Assembly: GCA_021806565.1 (NCBI GenBank)
Contig: JAJZXK010000001.1
Location: 1 to 32,313 of the forward strand
Direction: 5' to 3'
DNA: 32,313 nt
Source of the DNA: Bacillota bacterium
GTDB lineage: Bacteria; Bacillota; Sulfobacillia; RBS10-35; JAJYVN01
The translations under genes were made by a program, and so were the position numbers. The first letter of the stretch is position 1. Every line of letters begins with the position of its first letter. Below are positions 15,869 through 23,673 of the stretch, one piece after another. Below the pieces are notes generated by a model. That model saw nothing but the letters and a program-made list of their open reading frames with translations, was not told the origin of the DNA and searched no databases.

Positions 15869-18256
15869 GTGGTCTCGGTGGGTATGGGACGTATGACCAG
15901 GCGTGGCGGGGGATGGGCGGCCGGCCGCCGCGGTTGGAGCGCGCTGGTGGCGGGGGTCGCGTTGGCGATGACGATTCCTGGCGGCGCGTGGGCGGCCACC
16001 GCCAGCTCGGCCGCAGCAACGACGTCGTCGGCGGCTGCCGCTTCGAAGGCCGGCGCCTTGCCGGCGCCGCCCGCCGGTACCACCGTGGTGGCGAATAACG
16101 GCAAGCTTCGTCTGGCGGTGAACCTAAAGACCGGATGGTTTCAGGTTCTGGATGAGCGCAGCGGCTTCACGTGGACGAGCGGTCCCAAGACGCCGACGCA
16201 CTATGCGCACAATACGTACTGGGCCGACGTGCTCCGGAGCCAATTTGGAATCGAACGGACCACCACGCAGCGCTTGTATACAAGTACCAATGAGATGAGC
16301 AATCAGTACACGAGCAGTTCGGTAAGCTTCCACGCAACCCCGATCACCAGCGGGGTGCAGTTCAAATATAGTTTTGCGAATTACAACATCAGTTTTGTGG
16401 CGGACATGGTGATCAGCGGCGGCCATATGACGGTCACCGTACCATCCCAGAGTGTTTATGAGTCGACCAAGAATGGCAAACCGCTTCCGTTGGGCACACC
16501 GAACGCATGCCCGCGCTTCACCCCGCCTCCTCCCAGCATGAAGCTGATGCTCTTCTACTTCCCCCCCGAATGCTACCAGTTGACCAACGTCAACTTCCTC
16601 CCGAGTTTCGGTGCGGGTGTGCCCGGTCAGAGCGGTTATGTCGTGGTGCCGGACGGCTCAGGGGCGAAGATCAATTTCGCCAAGACCCATCCTATCTACA
16701 CCAATGAGTACGATATGCCGGTGTACGGCGACCCGACGACGACGCCAGCCCTGGACCAGTGGCTGCCGCAGGCTAACATGCCGGTCTTCGGCCTCGTGCA
16801 TAGTAACGCGGCGCACCCGTCCAAGTCCTCAGCCATGCTGGCGGTGATCACCAAGGGTGCGTCCAACGCGAAGATCATCGTTGTGCCGGCCGGTCAGCGG
16901 GCCAACCTCTACTTGGCCTACGTCAACTTCGTGTACCGTCCGCCGTACGACGCCCTGGGGATCGGCATGACGCGTAGCCTGAAATACTCATGGAAGCCGA
17001 TCACCGGGACGCGTCAGGTGACCTACTACTTCCTCCATGGCAAGCAGGCGAATTACTCCGGCATGGCGTTGCGTTTCCGCAACTACCTCATCCAGACGCA
17101 GCATGCCAAGCCGCTCAAGGCGCACAAACAAGCACCGTTCCTGCTGAGGGTCATGAATGGTATCCGCGAAGTCGGGGTGCTGTTCGACCCATTCAAGGCG
17201 GCGTCGACGTTCGCGCAGACGCAGCAGATGCTGTCCTATCTCAGGACGCATGGTGTCGCCAGCATTCGGGCCACGCTTGAGGGCTGGATGCAGAATGGAT
17301 ACCAGTGGAAGACCCTGCCGGGCAACTGGCCTCCCGCGGGGCAACTCGGCGGCACATCGGGGTTGCGCGGGCTCGCGGCGTGGTCCAGCGCCAATCGAGT
17401 GCAACTCGCCGTCGAGACGAATGCCTACTACGCATGGAAGAGCAGCAATGGGTTCAACCCGCGCCTCGACGCCCTGCATCAGGAGAGCCAGTTGTTCAAT
17501 CAGGATGTCAACGGGGCCTTCCTGATCTCTCCAGACTGGGCGCGGACGAACCTCCTGCCTCCGCTGCAGCGTCGATTGCAGCAGGCGGGAGTCCATGGAG
17601 TCGACTTCGGCTACCTGGCGCGAAACGTGTATCCGAACTACCAGCCTCAGCACGTGCTCACGCGTGGTCAGGCGGCCTCGAACTGGATGGCGATGGTGCG
17701 ATCGGCCCGCACGCTTGGTACCGCCGGAGTGCAGGGCGGCAACACGTACGCCGTGGGATCGGCGAGCTACTTCTACAACGCACCAACCACGGACAGCGGC
17801 TTCAACTACGAATCGTCCGCCATCCCGTTCTGGGAGATCGCGGTCCATGGCTTGGCCCTCTACAGCGGGCGCGAGTCTAACCTGCTGAGTTCTCCGACGG
17901 CGGACCGGTTGCAGATGATTGAGGACGGTGCGCTGCCTGTCTGGGAGTTGACCTGGCACAGTGCCTCGGCTATGCGTTTCACCAACTACAACGTGCTGTA
18001 CTCCTCGCGCTTCACGCACTGGGCGCCGCAGGCCGTGCAGCAATACAAGCAGGAGGTCCGAAGCGGGTACGCGGCGCTGGCGTACGTCGCGATGACCGGC
18101 AGCCACTCCCTGGCACCGGGCGTGCACGTGACGGACTACGCCAACGGTAAGCGGGTCATCGTCAACTTCAACGCGCACCCGGTCAAGGTGTCCAAGTACG
18201 GGGTCACGGTGCCTGCGCAGAACTATGTCGTGGTCTCCGGAGGGGGGGCGGGCTGA
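15869..18256 (+). CDS. Secreted DUF5696-family protein
   Basis: An exported protein of 795 residues. GTG 15869 is preceded by AAAGGTGG; GTG 15878 and ATGs at 15884 and 15893 are possible alternative starts. The signal peptide has an Arg-rich n-region (MTRRGGGW...RRGW) and a hydrophobic core ending in AWA-AT. The mature N-terminal half is beta-rich (LRLAVNLKTGWFQVLDERSG; GYVVVPDGSGAKINF), and the region of about 420-700 reads like an alpha/beta barrel (FLLRVMNGIREVGVLFDP; GVHGVDFGYLARNVYP), reminiscent of glycoside-hydrolase folds. I recognise it as DUF5696 by overall pattern; catalytic residues are not assigned. Its stop overlaps the start of the next permease gene by one base (TGATG), so it is coupled to a sugar importer. 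A role in processing or binding a glycan outside the cell is inferred. Confidence 0.75.
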   Translation: MVSVGMGRMTRRGGGWAAGRRGWSALVAGVALAMTIPGGAWAATASSAAATTSSAAAASKAGALPAPPAGTTVVANNGKLRLAVNLKTGWFQVLDERSGFTWTSGPKTPTHYAHNTYWADVLRSQFGIERTTTQRLYTSTNEMSNQYTSSSVSFHATPITSGVQFKYSFANYNISFVADMVISGGHMTVTVPSQSVYESTKNGKPLPLGTPNACPRFTPPPPSMKLMLFYFPPECYQLTNVNFLPSFGAGVPGQSGYVVVPDGSGAKINFAKTHPIYTNEYDMPVYGDPTTTPALDQWLPQANMPVFGLVHSNAAHPSKSSAMLAVITKGASNAKIIVVPAGQRANLYLAYVNFVYRPPYDALGIGMTRSLKYSWKPITGTRQVTYYFLHGKQANYSGMALRFRNYLIQTQHAKPLKAHKQAPFLLRVMNGIREVGVLFDPFKAASTFAQTQQMLSYLRTHGVASIRATLEGWMQNGYQWKTLPGNWPPAGQLGGTSGLRGLAAWSSANRVQLAVETNAYYAWKSSNGFNPRLDALHQESQLFNQDVNGAFLISPDWARTNLLPPLQRRLQQAGVHGVDFGYLARNVYPNYQPQHVLTRGQAASNWMAMVRSARTLGTAGVQGGNTYAVGSASYFYNAPTTDSGFNYESSAIPFWEIAVHGLALYSGRESNLLSSPTADRLQMIEDGALPVWELTWHSASAMRFTNYNVLYSSRFTHWAPQAVQQYKQEVRSGYAALAYVAMTGSHSLAPGVHVTDYANGKRVIVNFNAHPVKVSKYGVTVPAQNYVVVSGGGAG

Positions 18257-19170
18257 TGCAGGCGAGCGTGCGGACCAACCCGACAATGCGGATCCAGAAG
18301 CCACAACCTAAGGGCGCGTTGCACCGGCGCCGGGTGCGCGAGTTCACGCTGTTCATCCTGCCGTGGATGATCGGCTTCATCGCGTTCGAGGCGTTCCCGT
18401 TGCTCCAGTCGCTGTGGATCAGTTTCGCCAGCCTTCAGTTCCAAGCCAAGGGCGTGCAGTTTCTCTGGGTGGGTCTTGCCAACTACCAGCACGTTCTGTT
18501 CGTGGATCCCAACTTCGTCGGCTATCTGGTGCAGGCGATCGTGTCCACGGTGATCGAACTCCCGATGATCCTGACCTTCGCGCTCACATCCGCCGTCCTG
18601 ATGAAGCAGGGCCTGTTCGGGACCACCTTCTTCCGCGGCCTGTTCTTCCTGCCGGTGGTCGTGGGCAGTTCGGCCGTCATGAGTCAGGTCTTCCAGGCGG
18701 GCGGCGTGCCGGTGATCATCGGCGGGCAGTGGTTGGCACCTATCTTCCACGCGGTCGGACCGGCGATCGCCAAGGACATCCTGTACGTGTTCCAGGGCAT
18801 GGCATTGGTCCTCTGGCGTTCGGGAGTTCAGGTGCTACTGTTCCTGGCGGGGTTGTACGGGGTACCGCCGACATATTACGAGGTGGCGCGCATCGACGGC
18901 GCCAGTCCCTGGCAGACGTTCCTCAAGGTGACGCTGCCGTGCCTGTCGCCGGTCATCCTGCTTGTGTCGATCTATACGCTCGTCGATTCGTTCACGAATC
19001 CGCTGCTGAACCCGGTGCTGGGTTACATCCAGAGCATCGGGCTGGGCGGGAGCCTTGAACTCGGTTGGGCCGGGGCGATGGGTTGGATGTACTTCCTGCT
19101 CGTCTTCCTCGTTCTGGTCGTGATGTTCCGTTATTCCCGCCACCACGTGTACTACGCGGGGGAGAAGTAA
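18256..19170 (+). CDS. Sugar ABC transporter permease, second MalF-type subunit
   Basis: Permease of 304 residues. A basic N-terminus (residues 1-28) is followed by a first span (about 33-52, FILPWMIGFIAFEAFPLL) and further spans. The EAA loop is near residues 208-240 (EVARIDGASPWQTF, then LPCLSP). Its ATG shares a base with the DUF5696 stop codon, and the next permease starts 1 bp after its own stop, so the three genes are translationally linked. It is a different protein from the MalF-type subunit at 1016-1963, so it is not a recent duplicate. It belongs to the YtcP/LplB-like sugar permease group. No cognate binding protein or ATPase lies next to it. Confidence 0.92.
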   Translation: MQASVRTNPTMRIQKPQPKGALHRRRVREFTLFILPWMIGFIAFEAFPLLQSLWISFASLQFQAKGVQFLWVGLANYQHVLFVDPNFVGYLVQAIVSTVIELPMILTFALTSAVLMKQGLFGTTFFRGLFFLPVVVGSSAVMSQVFQAGGVPVIIGGQWLAPIFHAVGPAIAKDILYVFQGMALVLWRSGVQVLLFLAGLYGVPPTYYEVARIDGASPWQTFLKVTLPCLSPVILLVSIYTLVDSFTNPLLNPVLGYIQSIGLGGSLELGWAGAMGWMYFLLVFLVLVVMFRYSRHHVYYAGEK

Positions 19171-19171
19171 C

Positions 19172-20149
19172 ATGGCCAGAGAACTCGCAGCAGTCGAATT
19201 TGTCGCCAATCCCATTCAACGCCTTGTCGACAAGGTGCGCAACTTTGGGCTAACCTGGATGACGCGCCTTGTGCTCTATGTCGTCTTGGTCGATCTCGGG
19301 TTCGTGTACTTCCTGCCCATGGCGTTCATGTTGTTGACCTCTCTGAAGTCGCCGCTTGACCTGGAGAATCCGACGGTGCACTGGTTGCCGACGCAGATCT
19401 TCTACTTGAACTACTCGTTTGCGTGGCAGCAACTGCAGTATCCGGCCGCCCTGCTGCGCACCGTGCTGTGGGTCACCATCGCCGTCATCGGCCAGGTGAT
19501 TTCCACCATGTTGGTAGGGTATGGGTTTGCCCGCTACAGCCGCATCCGTGGCGCAGAGGTCCTGTTCCTTCTGGCCATCTTCACGTTTCTCGTGCCTCCG
19601 CAGACGATCATCGTCTCCATGTTCCTGAACTACAAGGTGTTGCATTGGCTCAACACGTACCTGCCGCTGACCGTGCCCGAGTACTTTGCGCAGGGGTTGC
19701 GGGGCGCGTTCTTCATCTTCATCTTCCGCCAGGCGTTTCGCGCACTACCCTTTCAATTGGAAGAGGCGGCGCGCGTGGACGGGGCCGGCCCTCTGAAGGT
19801 CTTCACCCGCGTCATGGCACCGTTGGTGCGTTCGTCGGTGGCCGTGGCGGCTGTCTTTTCCGTGGTCTGGCACTGGAACAGCGTTTTCCTGGTGAGCAAC
19901 TTCCTCCAGCAGACATACGCCAAATGGCCGCTGTCCCTGGAGTTGCAGCAGTTCACCTCCTCTCAGCTCACGCAGGGGAACTCGCTCGCTTCCAACCAGG
20001 GCTTCCAGCAGTCCAGTCTGCTCACGCCGGGGAGCGTGGGAGCGATCATGGCGGCCTGCGTGCTGGTCATCCTGCCCCCTCTCATCTTCTACATCCTGGT
20101 CCAGCGTAGTTTTGTGCAAGGCGTGGAGCGCACCGGTCTGATCGAGTGA
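19172..20149 (+). CDS. Carbohydrate ABC transporter permease, second MalG-type subunit
   Basis: Permease of 325 residues, partner of the preceding gene. The cytoplasmic N-terminus is longer than usual (about 33 residues), then comes a first span (about 34-55, VLYVVLVDLGFVYFLPMAF). The MalG hallmark TSLKSP follows it. The EAA loop lies near residues 195-230 (LEEAARVDGAGPLKVFTRV, then a conserved APL). ATG 19172 follows the upstream stop by one base; the ribosome site GGGGGAGAAG lies inside the previous gene. It is the last gene of the plus-strand run; a GC-rich stem-loop lies about 30 bp downstream. Import of a sugar or oligosaccharide is expected, with the ATPase supplied in trans. Confidence 0.92.
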   Translation: MARELAAVEFVANPIQRLVDKVRNFGLTWMTRLVLYVVLVDLGFVYFLPMAFMLLTSLKSPLDLENPTVHWLPTQIFYLNYSFAWQQLQYPAALLRTVLWVTIAVIGQVISTMLVGYGFARYSRIRGAEVLFLLAIFTFLVPPQTIIVSMFLNYKVLHWLNTYLPLTVPEYFAQGLRGAFFIFIFRQAFRALPFQLEEAARVDGAGPLKVFTRVMAPLVRSSVAVAAVFSVVWHWNSVFLVSNFLQQTYAKWPLSLELQQFTSSQLTQGNSLASNQGFQQSSLLTPGSVGAIMAACVLVILPPLIFYILVQRSFVQGVERTGLIE

Positions 20150-20181
20150 TGATCCGGTGGAGGCGCGCGATACGGAGAGAG

Positions 20182-20214
20182 GCGGGGCCTGCGACCAGCG
20201 GTTGCCGGCCCCGC
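20182..20214 (+). terminator. GC-rich stem-loop after the transport gene run
   Basis: GCGGGGCC (20182-20189) is complementary to GGCCCCGC (20207-20214) across a 17-nt loop, 32 bp past the last permease gene. There is no T-run, so this is only a weak terminator candidate; the position at the end of a long gene run supports it. Confidence 0.35.
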
Positions 20215-20301
20215 TTGCGCAATCGCTCCGCGGCCCGGGAGGGCCGGCCTCGGCGGCGCCGAAAACTTTACGATAGCGCCGTGACGGGAGTGAGCCGACC
20301 T

Positions 20302-20733
20302 ATGGACGCAGCGGCCTTTCTGGCGCGCACCCGGCCCGTTCCCCACTCCGACCGCTTCGCGATGGTGGCCGTGCGGCCCTCGGAGCGGGAGATGGCGATG
20401 CGTATCGCCGCCAGCACAGTGGGTTTCTGTGCGGTACTGGATGTGGGCCATGAGATCACCCTGCTCTTGCCGCAGGAACGGTGGCTGCAGGTGCAGCCGG
20501 TTTTCATGGATCCGGCGGCGACGCTTGACTTCCGGGTCGTCACCTTGGAGTCGAACGTGCCGCTGGAGCAGGTCGGATACATCGCCGCGGTGACCGAAGC
20601 GCTGGCGCGGGCCGATGTTCCGGTGGCTGTCCTTTCCGCGTTCAGTTGTGACCATCTTTTGGTGCGCGATGCCGATCTCGGCCGCTGCTTGAGCGTGCTG
20701 CAGCGGGCGGGTGCGGCCGCTGGACAGAAGTAG
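20302..20733 (+). CDS. ACT-domain protein
   Basis: A small soluble protein of 143 residues. ATG 20302 has GGGAGTGAG about 7 nt upstream; the in-frame GTG codons at 20281 and 20290 are less well placed. The C-terminal half (from FRVVTLESNVP) follows the beta-alpha-beta pattern of CASTOR/ACT_7-type ACT domains (LEQVGYIAAVTEALARADVPVAVLSAFSCDHLLV), which usually bind amino acids and act as small regulators. No catalytic domain is attached. It lies just before lysA but is separated from it by a good promoter, so co-regulation is not certain. A role as an amino-acid sensor is inferred from the family and the neighbour. Confidence 0.72.
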   Translation: MDAAAFLARTRPVPHSDRFAMVAVRPSEREMAMRIAASTVGFCAVLDVGHEITLLLPQERWLQVQPVFMDPAATLDFRVVTLESNVPLEQVGYIAAVTEALARADVPVAVLSAFSCDHLLVRDADLGRCLSVLQRAGAAAGQK

Positions 20734-20769
20734 CCGGGGGCTTTGCGGGGGGGAGGGGCGCTGGCCGCG

Positions 20770-20798
20770 TTGACCACTTGTGGGCCCGGTGCTATGCT
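20770..20798 (+). promoter_or_regulatory. Sigma-A-type promoter upstream of lysA
   Basis: TTGACC (20770-20775) and TATGCT (20793-20798) are separated by exactly 17 bp, close to the TTGACA-17-TATAAT consensus. Transcription would start near 20805, leaving a leader of about 40 nt before the lysA start. That leader is too short for a lysine riboswitch, so none is called. Confidence 0.75.
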
Positions 20799-20843
20799 CG
20801 CTGCGGTTTGGCGAGGGCATCCGGATGCGAGTGGGGAGTGCGC

Positions 20844-22244
20844 GTGTTGCCGTCGGGCGCTGATGGGTCGATTGCTGCTCGTCCTGCTGGCTCCGAGGGA
20901 TTGGCAGCGGGATGGTTGCCGCCGGGGTGTGGGGTCGATGCGGACGGCCGATTGATCAGCGGCGGTTGTGACGTCGTCAGATTGGCTGAGCGGTTCGGTA
21001 CACCGCTCTATATTTTCAACGAGTCGGTCATTCGCCAGCAGTGTCGCGCCTACCGGCGTGCCTTCGACTCCTACGCGGGTGGCGCGACGGTGGCGTATGC
21101 AGCGAAGGCGTTTCTCTCACAAGCTATGGCTGCGATCGTCGCGTCCGAAGGCCTCCATCTGGATGTTGTGTCCGGGGGAGAACTCTACACGGCGCTCCAG
21201 GCGGGATTTCCCGCAAGCCGCATTTACTTCCATGGCAACAACAAATCGGACGACGAGATCGCCATGGCTTGCGAGGCTGGGATCGGCAGCTTCGTGGTGG
21301 ATAACCCCCATGAGCTGGCGCGGGTGGATCTGGAGGGTCGTGCGCGTGGTCGGCGGCAGCGCGTGTTGCTGCGCGTGGCTCCCGGGATCGAGGCGCACAC
21401 CCACGAATATGTGCGGACGGGCACGCAGGACAGCAAGTTCGGTTTTGATTTGGAAACCGGACAGGCGATGGATGCGGCCAGGCTTGCTGCGGCCGCCCCG
21501 GGCGTCGAACTGGCCGGACTGCATGCCCACATCGGATCCCAGATACTGGACACGGCCGCGATGGAGCCCCTGGCGCAGGTTCTGGTGGCGCTCGCCACGG
21601 AGATCCGGCGGGAAACGGACGTGGTGATGGGTGAACTGAACCTGGGTGGCGGGGCCGGCATTCAGTACCGGGAGGAACAGTCTCCATCCCCGACGGCATT
21701 CGCGCGGGCCATGGGTGACGCCGTCGTAGCGGCTTGCACCGCGGCCGACTTACGGCTGCCGCGCTTGGCGGTCGAACCCGGCCGCTCCATCGTCGGTCAG
21801 GCGGCGATCGCGGTGTACCGCGTGGGTGCCCAAAAGCACGTGCCGGGGCTGGTGCCCTATATCGCGGTGGACGGCGGTATGGGGGACAATATCCGGCCAT
21901 CGCTGTATGGAGCGGAATATACGGTCGTCGTGGCGAATCGGATGGGTGCGCCGGCGACGCAGCGCGCGCACGTGGTCGGCCGCTACTGCGAGTCCGGAGA
22001 TTTCCTGGCCAGGGATGTATCTCTGCCGTCCGTCCGGACGGGGGATTTGCTGGCGTTCTACTGCGCAGGTGCCTACCAGTTGCCGATGGCGAGCAACTAC
22101 AACCGTGTTCCGCGCCCCTGTGTGCTGCTGGTGCAGGAGGGCCAGGCGGACGTGATGGTCGAGCGCGAGACCTTTGCCGACATGGATGCCCGAGAGCGCC
22201 TCCCGGAGCGGTTGCGGTCGCAGTCGGTTCCCGCGGCCACGTAG
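20844..22244 (+). CDS. lysA: Diaminopimelate decarboxylase
   Basis: A PLP enzyme that decarboxylates meso-diaminopimelate to L-lysine, the last step of lysine biosynthesis, in the cytoplasm. About 466 residues, slightly longer than typical (about 420-450) because of a Gly/Ala-rich N-terminus. Visible features are the PLP lysine in AYAAKAF (Lys88), the HAHIGSQ stretch near 228, the phosphate-binding Gly-rich LGGGAGI, EPGRSIVG, the tail of the active site DGGMGDNIRPSLY, and CESGDFLARD, which includes the catalytic Cys. GTG 20844 is preferred (GGGGAG 5 nt upstream); GTG 20838 and TTG 20847 are possible. It is driven by the promoter at 20770-20798 and is followed 15 bp later by the M50 protease gene, then scpA and scpB. 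Confidence 0.93.
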   Translation: MLPSGADGSIAARPAGSEGLAAGWLPPGCGVDADGRLISGGCDVVRLAERFGTPLYIFNESVIRQQCRAYRRAFDSYAGGATVAYAAKAFLSQAMAAIVASEGLHLDVVSGGELYTALQAGFPASRIYFHGNNKSDDEIAMACEAGIGSFVVDNPHELARVDLEGRARGRRQRVLLRVAPGIEAHTHEYVRTGTQDSKFGFDLETGQAMDAARLAAAAPGVELAGLHAHIGSQILDTAAMEPLAQVLVALATEIRRETDVVMGELNLGGGAGIQYREEQSPSPTAFARAMGDAVVAACTAADLRLPRLAVEPGRSIVGQAAIAVYRVGAQKHVPGLVPYIAVDGGMGDNIRPSLYGAEYTVVVANRMGAPATQRAHVVGRYCESGDFLARDVSLPSVRTGDLLAFYCAGAYQLPMASNYNRVPRPCVLLVQEGQADVMVERETFADMDARERLPERLRSQSVPAAT

Positions 22245-22252
22245 GAAGGGGG
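22243..22252 (+). promoter_or_regulatory. Ribosome binding site for a CTG-initiated gene
   Basis: AGGAAGGGGG at 22243-22252 overlaps the lysA stop codon and lies 7 nt before the in-frame CTG at 22260. No ATG, GTG or TTG exists in frame between it and the catalytic HEYAH motif except one GTG/TTG pair that would remove the first helix. Confidence 0.6.
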
Positions 22253-22259
22253 CGCGCAA

Positions 22260-22901
22260 CTGCTCGGAAGCTTCACGGCAGCTGGTCTTCAAGCACTCAT
22301 AGCGGGCATTCCGGGACTGCTGGCGGCGATCGTGTTGCACGAATACGCGCACGCCTTGGTGTCGACCTGGCTGGGTGATCCCACCCCGCAGATGCAGGGT
22401 CGGCTGACGGTGCAGCCGTTGGCGCACATCGACTGGATCGGCATGCTCATGCTTTGGCTCTTTCGCTTCGGCTGGGCGCGTCCGGTACCGATCGATCCCC
22501 GCTATTACCGCAATCCGCGCCTTGGTCTGGTCCTGGTGGCCGTTGCCGGACCGGCCATGAACGTGCTGATCGCGCTGGTTTCGCTTGTTGTGTGGCAGCG
22601 GATCCCCTGGCCACCCGTGCCATGGGGTGACGCCGCCGCGCTGGTGCTGCGCCTCTGTCTCGTCTACAACCTCTTTTTTGCCGTCTTCAACATCCTGCCC
22701 ATACCCCCACTGGACGGCTCGCGGGTCCTGAGCGCTGTGTCCCGCGAGGGGGCGCGGCTGATGCAGACGGTGGAGCCGTGGGGCTGGGTGCTCTTGATCG
22801 TGCTGATTCTCAGCGGGGTGCTGGGCGCCATCCTGGTCCCGATGGCCAGCCTGCTTTATGGAGTTCTCAATGCCCTGGTGGGCGTCGGGGGGCTGCTGTA
22901 G
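22260..22901 (+). CDS. Site-2-type M50 membrane metalloprotease
   Basis: An intramembrane zinc protease of the compact YwhC-like S2P family. Starting at CTG 22260 gives 213 residues, the usual family length, and a first helix LIAGIPGLLAAIVLHEYAHA carrying the HExxH zinc site (His27, Glu28, His31). The third zinc ligand is in NILPIPPLDG (Asn144 to Asp152). Intervening spans are visible at about 80-105 and 125-145, and a last one at about 170-195. A start at GTG 22332 would leave only one residue before the zinc site and delete half of the helix, so CTG with the strong site at 22243 is preferred. The stop overlaps the scpA start by one base. Natural substrates of this subfamily are poorly known. 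Confidence 0.88.
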   Translation: MLGSFTAAGLQALIAGIPGLLAAIVLHEYAHALVSTWLGDPTPQMQGRLTVQPLAHIDWIGMLMLWLFRFGWARPVPIDPRYYRNPRLGLVLVAVAGPAMNVLIALVSLVVWQRIPWPPVPWGDAAALVLRLCLVYNLFFAVFNILPIPPLDGSRVLSAVSREGARLMQTVEPWGWVLLIVLILSGVLGAILVPMASLLYGVLNALVGVGGLL

Positions 22902-23656
22902 TGGGCTCGGATGATCGGGGGGGCGGTGTTCCGGAGAAAGGGGCCTGTCAGGCCCCCGAGCCGGGGTTGGAGTCGGTGTGGAGCGGGTTGGATGCCGGCA
23001 CGCTTGCGCCGGACGATGTCCGGGTGGAGGCATTGGTCGGCCAGCAGCGGGAGGTGGCCGCGGACCTCGAGGACGCGACTGCGGCCGTGGTGCAGTTGTC
23101 GCGGGTGTTGGAGGCCAAGGCACGTGCCCTGCTGCCCACACCCGTGGCGCCTGAGGCCGAAGGGGGCGAGCCCGGCGCGGAGCCGGACGCGGACGACGCC
23201 GACCTCGCCGAGCGGGTCGCCGCCTATCAGGCGTTCGCGGAGGCGGCCGCGTTGTTGCGTTCCTATGAGGAGAGCCGCGCCCTGCGGTTCGGACGTCCTC
23301 AGCCGGAGTCCAAGACCAGACGGCCTGCGCCATCCCCCGCGGGGGCGGTGTCCCTGGAGGACCTGCTCACCGCGCTGTCGCAGGTGTGGGAGCGGGCGCG
23401 TCCACGCACGCGCGACGTGACCCGCGAGCGCCTCACCGTTGGACAGGTCGTGGCCCGCTTGCGCACGCGGCTTTCGCGTCTTGGCAGTATCGAGTTCGAG
23501 GAGTTGTTTCCCTCTGATGCCGACCGTTTCGAGGTCGTCGTCACCTTTCTGGCGGTCCTGGAACTGGTCCGGCTGGGGGAGGCACGGGCGCAGCAGCCCC
23601 ACCCCTTCCAAGCCCTGCGTCTGGCCTGGAGCGGTCCCGAGGCGGAGTCGCGCTGA
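22901..23656 (+). CDS. scpA: Segregation and condensation protein A (divergent N-terminus)
   Basis: The kleisin subunit of the SMC-ScpAB complex, which organises and segregates chromosomes. About 251 residues; GTG 22901 overlaps the protease stop (TAGTG). Recognisable parts are the helix VVQLSRVLEAKARALLP (near residues 65-82), an acidic low-complexity stretch (about 90-110), a coiled segment (ERVAAYQAFAEAAALL), a Pro/Arg linker, and the C-terminal winged helix (about 180-240: FEELFPSDADRFEVVVTFLAVLELVRLGEARA), which binds SMC. The N-terminal FEGPLDLLLHLI-type segment expected in the first 20 residues is absent. scpB follows 17 bp downstream, which supports the call. Confidence 0.82.
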   Translation: MGSDDRGGGVPEKGACQAPEPGLESVWSGLDAGTLAPDDVRVEALVGQQREVAADLEDATAAVVQLSRVLEAKARALLPTPVAPEAEGGEPGAEPDADDADLAERVAAYQAFAEAAALLRSYEESRALRFGRPQPESKTRRPAPSPAGAVSLEDLLTALSQVWERARPRTRDVTRERLTVGQVVARLRTRLSRLGSIEFEELFPSDADRFEVVVTFLAVLELVRLGEARAQQPHPFQALRLAWSGPEAESR

Positions 23657-23673
23657 ACGGCGGGGGTGGGGGT

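Noticed and set aside
16988-18304. A 438-codon open frame on the minus strand opposite DUF5696
   Set aside because: Arg/Val/Gln-rich, no domain, no ribosome site; an antisense shadow of the real gene.
20799-20843. Lysine riboswitch upstream of lysA
   Set aside because: The leader after the promoter is only about 40 nt, far shorter than the roughly 170-nt L-box, and no matching structure is present.
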